Source of the DNA: CAZVFX01 sp964626565
GTDB lineage: Bacteria; Myxococcota_A; UBA9042; CAIXZC01
Direction: 5' to 3'
Assembly (NCBI GenBank): GCA_964626565.1
Contig: CAZVFX010000159.1
Coordinates: 1-13,257 of the forward strand
DNA length: 13,257 nucleotides
The position numbers were made by a program, and so were the translations under genes. The notes beneath the pieces are model-generated. The model worked only from the letters and a program-made list of their open reading frames with translations, did not search any database and was not told the DNA's origin. Shown piece after piece: positions 6,062-12,841 of this stretch (position 1 is its first letter; each line of letters opens with the position of its first letter).

Positions 6062-7522
6062 ATGTCCAACACCCTGAGACCGAAGACCCTGCTTCTTTCC
6101 GAAGCACAGGTCCCGAAGATTATCGACCAGGCCATCCAGGTTCTTGCCACGGTCGGCGTTTTTGTGGAGAACGAAGAAGCGCTGGCCTTGCTCGACGGGG
6201 CGGGCCAACGAATAGACAGCGGCCGTGCCTATCTTACCGAAGAGGTGATCCGCGAAGCCGTGGCCAGCGCGCCGTCACAGATCCGGCTGTACGACCGTGA
6301 CGGTAACCTGGCCGTGGATATGTCGGGCGATAATGTCCACTTCGACCCGGGCTCAGCAGCCATTCATATTCTGGACCCCGAGACCCGGCGACGGCGCGCA
6401 CCAACGACTGACGATGCGATCCACCTGGCCTGGGTAACTCAAAGTTGTAAGAACATTGCCGCGCAATCCACCGGGCTGGTTCCGGGCGACGTAGATGGCG
6501 ATTTCGCGGACCGCTTCCGCCTGTACCTGGCTTTGAGCAACTGCAGCAAACCGGTGGTTACCGGCACCTTCGTCACCGAGGCTTTCGACGTGATGAAGAA
6601 AATGCTCATTGCAGTGCGAGGTAGCGAGCAGGCGTTGCGGGAGAAACCGCTGGCCATCTTCGACGCCGCTCCCACGCCGCCTCTCAAGTGGAGCAACCTC
6701 ATCGCCCAAGCGCTGGTGGACGCGGCTAAGGCGGGCATCCCGGCGGAGATGGTTTCCATGCCCATGACCGGCGCGACCTCACCGGTCACCCTGCGGGAGA
6801 CCGTAGTGCAGCATTGTGCCGAATGCCTGTCCGGCGTGGTGATCAACCAACTCGCCGCACCGGGTGCGCCTATCATTTGGGGCGGGTCGCCTTCCGGCTT
6901 CGACATGCGCCACGGCGCGACACCCATGGGCGCCATCGAAACCATGATGATCGATATGGCCTACGCACAGGTGGGCAAGCATTTGGGGCTGCCCACCCAC
7001 GCCTACATGGGCCTTTCCGACTCCAAGTGCGCCGGGTGGCAGGCCGGAGCCGAATCTGGAATCGGCGCAGTGCTGGCCGCGCTGGCAGGAGTCAACATGA
7101 TCTCCGGACCCGGCATGCTTGATTTCGAAAGTTGCCAGAGCCTGGAAAAACTGCTGCTCGACAACGAGGCGTGCGGCATGGCGCTGAGGCTCGTACAGGG
7201 CATTTCCCACGGTTCAGCGGACGAGGCGGTAAGCCTCATCGGCTCGGTAGTCAAGACCGGCCATTTCCTGGCCCACCCGCACACCCGGAAGAACTTCCGT
7301 AACGAGCTGTACCTGCCTGGAAAAGTGTTGGACCGGGCCAGCTACGACGCCTGGGAAACCGCCGGGGCGCCCGATTCCGCCGCGGTCGCCGCACAGGAGG
7401 TGCAACGAATCATTGCCAAGGGCAATCCCGCACCATTGTCTGTGGAGTTGAAATCGGAATTGGACGGACTGATCAAGTCAGAAGCAAGCCGCCTCGGACT
7501 GGGTTCCCTTCCCGGAATCTAG
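6062..7522 (+). CDS. MttB-family (non-pyrrolysine) amine:corrinoid methyltransferase
   Basis: A 486-residue protein of the trimethylamine/glycine-betaine methyltransferase superfamily (COG5598). Members transfer a methyl group from a quaternary or tertiary amine to a cognate corrinoid protein. Family features include the N-terminal helices with HIL/DPET after a FDPG motif (about 95-107), the MPMTGATSPVTL segment (233-244), GAPIIWGGSPSGFDMRHG (268-285), and Y315-M-G-L-S-D-S-K followed by QAG (327-329). Archaeal MttB carries pyrrolysine in the equivalent part of the barrel. Here the frame is open with no internal TAG, so this is the non-Pyl branch, whose studied members (for example MtgB) act on glycine betaine and related betaines. 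Substrate cannot be read from sequence. It follows the activation protein by one base and closes the operon. The terminal TAG (7520-7522) overlaps the stop of the opposing lipoprotein gene. Confidence 0.9.
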   Translation: MSNTLRPKTLLLSEAQVPKIIDQAIQVLATVGVFVENEEALALLDGAGQRIDSGRAYLTEEVIREAVASAPSQIRLYDRDGNLAVDMSGDNVHFDPGSAAIHILDPETRRRRAPTTDDAIHLAWVTQSCKNIAAQSTGLVPGDVDGDFADRFRLYLALSNCSKPVVTGTFVTEAFDVMKKMLIAVRGSEQALREKPLAIFDAAPTPPLKWSNLIAQALVDAAKAGIPAEMVSMPMTGATSPVTLRETVVQHCAECLSGVVINQLAAPGAPIIWGGSPSGFDMRHGATPMGAIETMMIDMAYAQVGKHLGLPTHAYMGLSDSKCAGWQAGAESGIGAVLAALAGVNMISGPGMLDFESCQSLEKLLLDNEACGMALRLVQGISHGSADEAVSLIGSVVKTGHFLAHPHTRKNFRNELYLPGKVLDRASYDAWETAGAPDSAAVAAQEVQRIIAKGNPAPLSVELKSELDGLIKSEASRLGLGSLPGI

Positions 7523-10500
7523 TTGCACTCTGCCGCGTAGAGATCACCGCAGTAGTCGCAGACGTCGTCACAGCAGGTGCCGTTCTGCCAACACTGGAAA
7601 TCGCAGTCGCAGTCGGAGTTAGCGCTGATCTGGCCGCAATTGTTCTGGCAACTCACCTGGACGCACTCGCCCGTCTGGCACTCATGCCCGGACTCGCACG
7701 CCCCGCAATAGCCACCACAGCCGTCGTCACCGCACTCCAATCCGTCGCACTGAGGATCGCAGCCAGTATTGCGGACGCACCTGACGTACTGGTTCGCTGT
7801 TACCGAGTAAACATGGTCATAGCTGCCATTGCCGTAGTCGACCCGCCACGGGAATACCGTGGGGCTGATGTTCTCCGACCAGGAACTGGTCCAGTACCCC
7901 CAGCTGCATTGGCCCCAAAGCCCTTCCGCCCAATAGCAGTTGGTCGCCGGGTCCTTTGCGTCCGTCAAAATGGTCAGCGCCTCGCCCACGGTGGGCAGGT
8001 GCCAGTCGGTGTGGCCACCGAAATCCAGGTCAAAGCAGCGCGCAAGGGCCTCCTCCCAGTCGTACCCAGCAGACTGGAAGGGGTTCTCCCAAATGTAACC
8101 GGTACCGGGATCGAGCCAGCCGTCAACACACTCGCCGTCCTCGCAGAACTGGAATTGACCGCACTCCCCCTGGCACTCACCGGGAGCCAGACATTGTCCT
8201 GAATTGCAGACTTCATCCGGCGCACACGTTCCGCAAACATCACCACAGCCGTCATCGCCGCAGTCCATACCAGCGCATTCCGGAGTGCACACGCACGAGC
8301 CGTTGACGCACGTCCCGTTGCCGCAACTCCCGCACTCACCGAGGCAGCCGTCACTGCCGCACTCCTTGCCGGTGCAGTCGGGCATGCACGTAAACTGGCA
8401 CAAGTCGGCAATGCAGGAATACATGTCGTCGCACTCACCGCACAAGCCGCCGCAGCCGTCGTCGCCGCAGTCCTTGCCGTCGCAGTTGGGGTCACAGGCT
8501 TCCTCGACACAGTTGTTGTTCTCACACACAAGACCCTCACCGCAGGTGCCGCAATTGCCGCCACAACCGTCATCGCCGCAGGTCTTGCCGTTGCACTGGG
8601 GATCACACCCCTCTTCCACGCAACTGCCGCCCTCGCAATTGAACCCGAAGTCGCAGGCTCCGCAGGAGCCGCCGCAACCATCGTCCCCGCACTCTAATCC
8701 TGCACAACTGGGGTCGCAGCCGGTGCCACGCACACACCTGACGTAGCCCAGGGTATACTTGGCCACCCAGTCGGTGGAGCCGGTCTGGAACCACACCTTG
8801 GCGGCCAGAGCGCTATTGCCGTTGTCTTCGGAACTGGACCAGTTAGCCGCGGCGCAGGGGCCTGACAGCCCGTCCTTCCAGTAGCACGCACCATTGAGGT
8901 TCCCTGTCACCAAAGTCTGGAGTTCGCCATGGGTGGGCAGGTGCCAATCGGTGTAGCCCGCCCAGTCCAGGTCGTAACAGTAGGCAAGGGCTTCCGTCCA
9001 TTTGTGGGTCTCTTCCGAGTTTGGATTGGTCCACATATACCCGGTCTGTGGATCTTCGTACGGGACCCCGCAATCGGGCCCCTCGCAGACGCACCCTCCG
9101 TCGACGCAGGAGAAGCCGGCCTCACACGAACCGCAACTCCCCCCGCAGCCGTCATCGCCACAGTCCTTACCAGTACACTCCGGCGAACATTCCGGGACGT
9201 TGCGCACACACCGTACGTAGGCCTGCTGGCTCTGGTCCAGACTGATCTCCGAGCCGGAGAGGAAGTAGTACGTATACGCCTTGTCCCCATCGGCCGGGTC
9301 GACCGTCGTCGACCAGTAGTTGCTGCACGCACCGACCAGACCTTCATGCCAGTAACAGTTATTGTACTTCTCGGCGCTATACAAAGTCCCCAACTGTTCC
9401 ACGGTCGGCATCTGCCAGTCGGTTTGCCCTCCCAGGTCCAGGGTGTCGCAGTACGAACCGGCGCTCGCCCAGGTTTGCTTGGGAGCCGCGACCGGGTTTT
9501 CCCAGACATATCCCGTCAAAGGGTCAAGCCAGCCGTCCTCGCACTGGCCGTTCTCGCAGTACTCGTAGGTTCCGCACTCGGGATTGCATTCGCCCGTTCC
9601 AACGCACTGACCATCAACGCACCCTTCCCCGGCGCCACAAGTGCCGCAATTGCCGCCACAACCGTCATCGCCGCAATCCTTACCGCCGCATTGGGGCACG
9701 CAAGCTTCCTCCACACACGTTCCGTTCTGACACTCGTAGCCCGGTTGGCAGCTACCGCAACTGCCTCCGCAACCGTCGTCGCCACAGTCGGCGCCGTCGC
9801 AGCCGTGGAAAATGCACGCGCCTCCGTCGCAGGTTTCGCCGCAACCACAGGTGCCGCAATTGCCGCCGCAGCCATCGTCGCCACATTCATTGCCGCCGCA
9901 GTCGGGCGCACACCCCTCGCACTGGAACTCGACGCACTCCTGGCCCGGGGCGCACTCGCCGCAAGAGTTTCCGCAGTCGTCAAAACCGCACTCCTTACCG
10001 TCGCACATTGGCGGACAAGCGATCTTGCATTTGAAGTTAATACAATAGGGCTTGGCCGGAGGGCATTCACCACATACGCCGCCGCAGCCATCGTCACCGC
10101 ACTGTTTCTGCCCACACTGCGGCTGGCACTGACCCTCGACACACGCGCCCTGCTGGCAGAAGAAGCCGGGCTGGCACCCGCCGCAGTGTCCGCCGCAGCC
10201 ATCCTGGCCGCATTCCTTGTCATCGCACGCGGTATCCAGGCAGACGCCGTCGGTGCAGGTTTCTCCGCATCCGCACGAGCCGCAACTACCGCCACAGCCG
10301 TCATCCCCGCAGTCCTTGCCATCGCAACCGTGGAATGCACACTGGCTGCCCTCGCAGGTTTCGCCGCAACCGCACGAGCCGCAGCTCCCGCCACAGCCGT
10401 CGTCGCCGCACTCCGCGCCAGCACAATTCGGCTCACATCCGACGCATTGGTGATCGATGCATTCTTCATCGGGAGGGCACTCACCACAGGAGCCACCCAA

Positions 10501-11448
10501 CCCGTCATCGCCGCACTCCTTGTTGGTGCAGTCGGGGATATCTTCAGCGAGGCAAACACCATCCTTGCATACGATATCTTCCTCACATTCTCCGCACAGG
10601 CCTCCGCAACCGTCGTCACCACATTCCTTGTTCTCGCAGTCTATTTCGCAACCGCCCATTTCGCCGCGCACGCAGCGGGCCAGGTGGTTTTCTGGCTTGG
10701 GATAGGTGCCGGAAGCACCCGCCGCGAAATCCACTGCCCACGACTTGCCCTGTTCCGCCTCGTCATGGGTCGAGGTCCAGTAGACGCCACAGTCGCCTTC
10801 CAGGCCTGACTTCCAGTAGCAGCCCCCGTTTTCGCTGTCGGTTAGAATCGTTTCCATCTCGTCGATGGTTGGAAACCGCCAGTCCGACTTTCCGCCGAGA
10901 TCAACGTTTTCGCAAAACGCCTCTGCCTGAGGCCATTTCACCTTGTCGTCCTTGGGAGGATTCATCCAAACCAGGCCCGTATCCGGATCAACCCAGCCTT
11001 CGAAGCACTCGTCATCCTCGCAGTACTGTCCGTCGGCGCAAGCCGGGTCACAGCCCTCACCGCCGCCAACGCATTTGCCCTCCTCGCAGGTCTCGTCTCC
11101 CCCGCACTCACCGCAATTGCCCTCGCAGCCGTCGGAGCCACACGCTTTTCCGTCGCAGTCCGGCTCGCACACCACTTCTTCAGTGACTTCTTCGGTGACT
11201 TCTTCCGTAACTTCTTCCGTAACTTCTTCGCTAACTTCTTCGGCTGTTTCTTCCTCAATCTCCACCGTCGCGTCTTCGCCAACTTCGGGCGAGATGTCTC
11301 CGCCACCGCCAACGTCCTGCGTAACCTCCGGCTCCGCCTTGCCGCCATCACCTCCGCCGCCGCCACATCCCGCCGCCAGCGGCAGAACCAGCAGGTACAG
11401 GGTCACGATCGTCCACAAACACCAGCGTAATCGGCTCAATTCGCGCAT
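7519..11448 (-). CDS. Giant cysteine-repeat lipoprotein with four DUF1566 domains and a somatomedin-B-like C-terminus
   Basis: A predicted lipoprotein of 1309 residues, function unknown. Residues 1-27 form a signal peptide (basic head, hydrophobic core) ending in the lipobox LAAGC with Cys28. A Gly/Glu-rich spacer (29-93) with TEEV repeats follows. The body has 18 copies of a CGxDGCGGxCGxC module (first cysteines at 103, 276, 312, 347, 380, 413, 450, 487, 522, 555, 592, 763, 920, 957, 994, 1030, 1063 and 1239). These are interrupted by four DUF1566/Lcl C-terminal domains (Pfam PF07603) at about 154-262, 642-750, 799-908 and 1113-1227, each with DW-x-x-PT and a final RCVR motif. The C-terminus (1266-1300) fits the somatomedin B cysteine pattern. 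Start 11448 is chosen because AGGAGG (11455-11460 on the minus strand) lies six bases upstream; longer starts at 11475 and 11481 would bury the signal. Probably surface-exposed and disulfide-stabilised, possibly adhesive. Confidence 0.9.
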   Translation of the reverse strand: MRELSRLRWCLWTIVTLYLLVLPLAAGCGGGGGDGGKAEPEVTQDVGGGGDISPEVGEDATVEIEEETAEEVSEEVTEEVTEEVTEEVTEEVVCEPDCDGKACGSDGCEGNCGECGGDETCEEGKCVGGGEGCDPACADGQYCEDDECFEGWVDPDTGLVWMNPPKDDKVKWPQAEAFCENVDLGGKSDWRFPTIDEMETILTDSENGGCYWKSGLEGDCGVYWTSTHDEAEQGKSWAVDFAAGASGTYPKPENHLARCVRGEMGGCEIDCENKECGDDGCGGLCGECEEDIVCKDGVCLAEDIPDCTNKECGDDGLGGSCGECPPDEECIDHQCVGCEPNCAGAECGDDGCGGSCGSCGCGETCEGSQCAFHGCDGKDCGDDGCGGSCGSCGCGETCTDGVCLDTACDDKECGQDGCGGHCGGCQPGFFCQQGACVEGQCQPQCGQKQCGDDGCGGVCGECPPAKPYCINFKCKIACPPMCDGKECGFDDCGNSCGECAPGQECVEFQCEGCAPDCGGNECGDDGCGGNCGTCGCGETCDGGACIFHGCDGADCGDDGCGGSCGSCQPGYECQNGTCVEEACVPQCGGKDCGDDGCGGNCGTCGAGEGCVDGQCVGTGECNPECGTYEYCENGQCEDGWLDPLTGYVWENPVAAPKQTWASAGSYCDTLDLGGQTDWQMPTVEQLGTLYSAEKYNNCYWHEGLVGACSNYWSTTVDPADGDKAYTYYFLSGSEISLDQSQQAYVRCVRNVPECSPECTGKDCGDDGCGGSCGSCEAGFSCVDGGCVCEGPDCGVPYEDPQTGYMWTNPNSEETHKWTEALAYCYDLDWAGYTDWHLPTHGELQTLVTGNLNGACYWKDGLSGPCAAANWSSSEDNGNSALAAKVWFQTGSTDWVAKYTLGYVRCVRGTGCDPSCAGLECGDDGCGGSCGACDFGFNCEGGSCVEEGCDPQCNGKTCGDDGCGGNCGTCGEGLVCENNNCVEEACDPNCDGKDCGDDGCGGLCGECDDMYSCIADLCQFTCMPDCTGKECGSDGCLGECGSCGNGTCVNGSCVCTPECAGMDCGDDGCGDVCGTCAPDEVCNSGQCLAPGECQGECGQFQFCEDGECVDGWLDPGTGYIWENPFQSAGYDWEEALARCFDLDFGGHTDWHLPTVGEALTILTDAKDPATNCYWAEGLWGQCSWGYWTSSWSENISPTVFPWRVDYGNGSYDHVYSVTANQYVRCVRNTGCDPQCDGLECGDDGCGGYCGACESGHECQTGECVQVSCQNNCGQISANSDCDCDFQCWQNGTCCDDVCDYCGDLYAAECN
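7549..7653 (-). other. Somatomedin-B-like domain at the C-terminus of the giant lipoprotein
   Basis: Residues 1266-1300 contain cysteines at 1267, 1271, 1280, 1282, 1286, 1292, 1293 and 1300. The spacing C-x3-C-x8-C-x-C-x3-C-x5-CC-x6-C differs from vitronectin somatomedin B, as I recall it, by one residue in a single gap. The CDCD core and the CC pair are present. Two further cysteines (1297, 1308) are extra. Confidence 0.6.
7768..8112 (-). other. DUF1566/Lcl C-terminal domain, copy 4
   Basis: Residues 1113-1227 run from DPGTGYIWENP through DWHLPT (1148-1153) and YWTSS to the closing YVRCVRN. A leader with C-x3-C-x6-C spacing (residues 1091-1110) precedes it, as for copies 1 and 2. Confidence 0.75.
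8725..9054 (-). other. DUF1566/Lcl C-terminal domain, copy 3
   Basis: Residues 799-908 run from DPQTGYMWTNP through DWHLPT (834-839) to YVRCVRG. It lacks the cysteine leader seen before the other three copies and has ANWSSS where they have YWTS or YWST. Confidence 0.75.
9199..9525 (-). other. DUF1566/Lcl C-terminal domain, copy 2
   Basis: Residues 642-750 run from DPLTGYVWENP through DWQMPT (677-682) and YWSTT to YVRCVRN. The leader at residues 621-640 closely resembles that of copy 4. Confidence 0.75.
10663..10989 (-). other. DUF1566/Lcl C-terminal domain, copy 1
   Basis: Residues 154-262 run from DPDTGLVWMNP through DWRFPT (189-194) and YWTST to ARCVRG. It is the domain nearest the membrane anchor. 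Confidence 0.75.
11174..11257 (-). repeat. 12-base tandem repeat encoding TEEV in the lipoprotein stalk
   Basis: Six clear 12-base units (plus strand ACTTCTTCnGTG/A type) and a degenerate seventh run from 11174 to 11257. They encode the acidic TEEV spacer just after the lipid anchor. Each unit is a multiple of three bases, so gain or loss would keep the frame. Confidence 0.85.
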
Positions 11449-11492
11449 GAGTCTCCTCCTGTCATTGAACTCCATCGGCAATCAGTGGCAAA

Positions 11493-11520
11493 AAGATACC
11501 ACGTCTCCCAAATCGACCAA
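11493..11520 (-). promoter_or_regulatory. Weak candidate promoter for the giant lipoprotein gene
   Basis: On the minus strand TTGGTC (11515-11520) and TATCTT (11493-11498) are spaced by 16 bases and match the consensus at 3/6 and 4/6. The -10 is about 45 bases before ATG 11448. This is the best pair I see, but it is weak. Confidence 0.25.
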
Positions 11521-11523
11521 ATT

Positions 11524-11576
11524 ATTTCAGTCCATAAATCCGCCTCTGAAATAGGGAAACAGCCGCGGACTGAAAA
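11524..11576. promoter_or_regulatory. CTGAAA inverted repeats in the divergent intergenic region, operator-like
   Basis: TTTCAGTCC (11525-11533) and GGACTGAAA (11567-11575) form a perfect 9-base inverted repeat. A further CTGAAAT (11546-11552) pairs with ATTTCAG (11524-11530). The three CTGAAA half-sites are centred about 21 and 24 bases apart, between the two divergent promoters. A shared regulator is possible, but none is identified. Confidence 0.35.
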
Positions 11577-11610
11577 GGTTTCGGGAAAGAAGTTAATTCC
11601 TTCGATATCG

Positions 11611-11639
11611 TTGACATTTGCCCACGCCCTTGATGTACT
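11611..11639 (+). promoter_or_regulatory. Sigma70-type promoter of the acyl-CoA dehydrogenase gene
   Basis: A perfect TTGACA (11611-11616) is followed after 17 bases by TGTACT (11634-11639, 4/6 matches). It lies about 50 bases before ATG 11690. An 8-base palindrome CGATATCG (11603-11610) abuts the -35 directly. Confidence 0.5.
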
Positions 11640-11689
11640 GGACCCTCGGCCGCCAACCAATTCGGCCCTTCAGCTTGAAGGTGTAGAAA

Positions 11690-12841
11690 ATGGACTTCAC
11701 TCTGCCTGACGATGTCTTGCTCATGCGGGACACGGTTCGCCGTTTTGTGGTGGAGAAGCTTGACCCGCTCTCGGACTCGGTTGAAGAAGAGGGCCGGATC
11801 CCGGAGTCGATTGTTCAGCAGATGCGGGAGTTGGGGCTTTTCGGCATGGTCATTCCCGAAGAGTATGGGGGCCTGGGCCTGTCTGCACTTGCCCAGTGTG
11901 TGGTAATGGAGCAGCTCTCCCGGGCCAACCTGAGCTTCCGCATCATGATTACCACCAACAACGGCATCGGCTCCCTGGGCCTCCTGCTGGGAGGAACCGA
12001 GGCGCAGAAGCAGGAGCACCTCCCCCTGCTCGCCTCGGGTGAGCGCATCGGCTGCTTTGCCTTGACCGAACCTGAGGCGGGGTCCGATGTTTCCAACATC
12101 CGCACTACCGCCGAGCGCGACGGCACCGACTACATACTCAACGGCACCAAGATCTGGATTACAAATGCGGACATCGCTCACTACTTCACCGTCATGGGGA
12201 CTGTTGACCGCAAGCTCGGGCCGAAGGGCCTGACCGCCTTCTTCATCGAGCGGGACACGCCAGGCCTCGCCATCGGCCGCAAGGAGCCTAAGATGGGCCT
12301 GAGGGGGACCGAGGTGAGGGAGGTCGTGCTGGATGATTGTCGTGTGCCTGCGACTTCACTTTTGGGGGAGGTGGGAAAGGGATTCCGATTGGCCATGAAA
12401 GTTCTCGACCACGGGCGTCTCTCAATCGCGGCCAGCGCGGTAGGTGCGGCCCAGAGGCTGGTGGAAGCGATGGTTGAGCACGCCACGACCCGCATTCAGT
12501 TCAAGCGGCCCATTTCCGACAACCAGGCGATCCAGTGGGCCATTGCCGACTCAGAGACCGAGGTGGCCGCAGCGCGGGGCCTGGTGTATCACGCCGCGTG
12601 GAAGAAGGACGAGGGCCAGTCGGCTACCAAAGAATGCTCCATGGCCAAACTCTACGCCACGGAAATGGCGTCGAGGGTTGCAGACCGGGCCGTGCAGGTT
12701 TTCGGCGGCATGGGCTACATGACCGGCAACATCGCGGAGCGCTATTTCCGCGATCTCCGCGTCTACCGCCTATACGAAGGAACTTCCGAAATCCAGCGCT
12801 TGATCATCGCCCGCAAAGTGCTGGAAGAATACGGCGGCTAA
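11690..12841 (+). CDS. Acyl-CoA dehydrogenase
   Basis: A 383-residue FAD enzyme of the short-chain acyl-CoA dehydrogenase superfamily, of typical length. It catalyses alpha,beta-dehydrogenation of an acyl-CoA, passing electrons to electron-transfer flavoprotein in the cytoplasm. The first signature is C122-F-A-L-T-E-P-E-A-G-S-D133. The flavin-contact WITNA follows at 156-160, and MGLRGTEVREVVLDD lies at 202-216. The second signature, QVFGGMGYMTGNIAERYFRD, spans 336-355. Glu363 in YEGTSEIQ is at the catalytic-base position of short- and medium-chain members. Exact acyl substrate (straight, branched or glutaryl-type) cannot be settled by eye. Start ATG 11690 has GAAGGTG at 11677-11683. It is monocistronic here, with no ETF or thiolase genes beside it, and its stop overlaps that of the convergent downstream gene. 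Confidence 0.93.
   Translation: MDFTLPDDVLLMRDTVRRFVVEKLDPLSDSVEEEGRIPESIVQQMRELGLFGMVIPEEYGGLGLSALAQCVVMEQLSRANLSFRIMITTNNGIGSLGLLLGGTEAQKQEHLPLLASGERIGCFALTEPEAGSDVSNIRTTAERDGTDYILNGTKIWITNADIAHYFTVMGTVDRKLGPKGLTAFFIERDTPGLAIGRKEPKMGLRGTEVREVVLDDCRVPATSLLGEVGKGFRLAMKVLDHGRLSIAASAVGAAQRLVEAMVEHATTRIQFKRPISDNQAIQWAIADSETEVAAARGLVYHAAWKKDEGQSATKECSMAKLYATEMASRVADRAVQVFGGMGYMTGNIAERYFRDLRVYRLYEGTSEIQRLIIARKVLEEYGG

Larger units (their letters stand above)
7663..11169 (-). repeat. Eighteen CGxDGCGGxCGxC cysteine modules, dispersed between DUF1566 domains
   Basis: The unit is roughly C-x3-C-x-G-x-x-C-G-x-D-G-C-G-G-x-C-G-x-C plus a variable C-x5-C arm, repeating every 33-37 residues in the longest run (residues 266-617). 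Other blocks lie at about 750-790, 908-1086 and 1228-1262. Unit 3 has Leu317 in place of the second cysteine, and unit 8 reads CGFDDCGNSCGEC. At DNA level the units are similar enough to give many long near-identical matches. Confidence 0.85.

Noticed and set aside
7520..7540. Readthrough of the terminal TAG of the MttB-like gene as pyrrolysine
   Set aside because: The frame meets another TAG after only five codons, the protein already has full family length, and the known pyrrolysine site is internal, not C-terminal.
8929..10809. A 626-codon open frame on the plus strand opposite the giant lipoprotein
   Set aside because: Its product is a low-complexity Ala/Val/Thr-rich string produced by the complement of the cysteine repeats. 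It has no domain or clear ribosome binding site, while the minus-strand protein has a signal peptide and recognisable domains.
7663..11169. Regularly spaced repeats resembling a CRISPR array
   Set aside because: The repeats are coding, variable in sequence, spaced by multiples of three bases and encode a cysteine module. There are no uniform spacers or cas genes.
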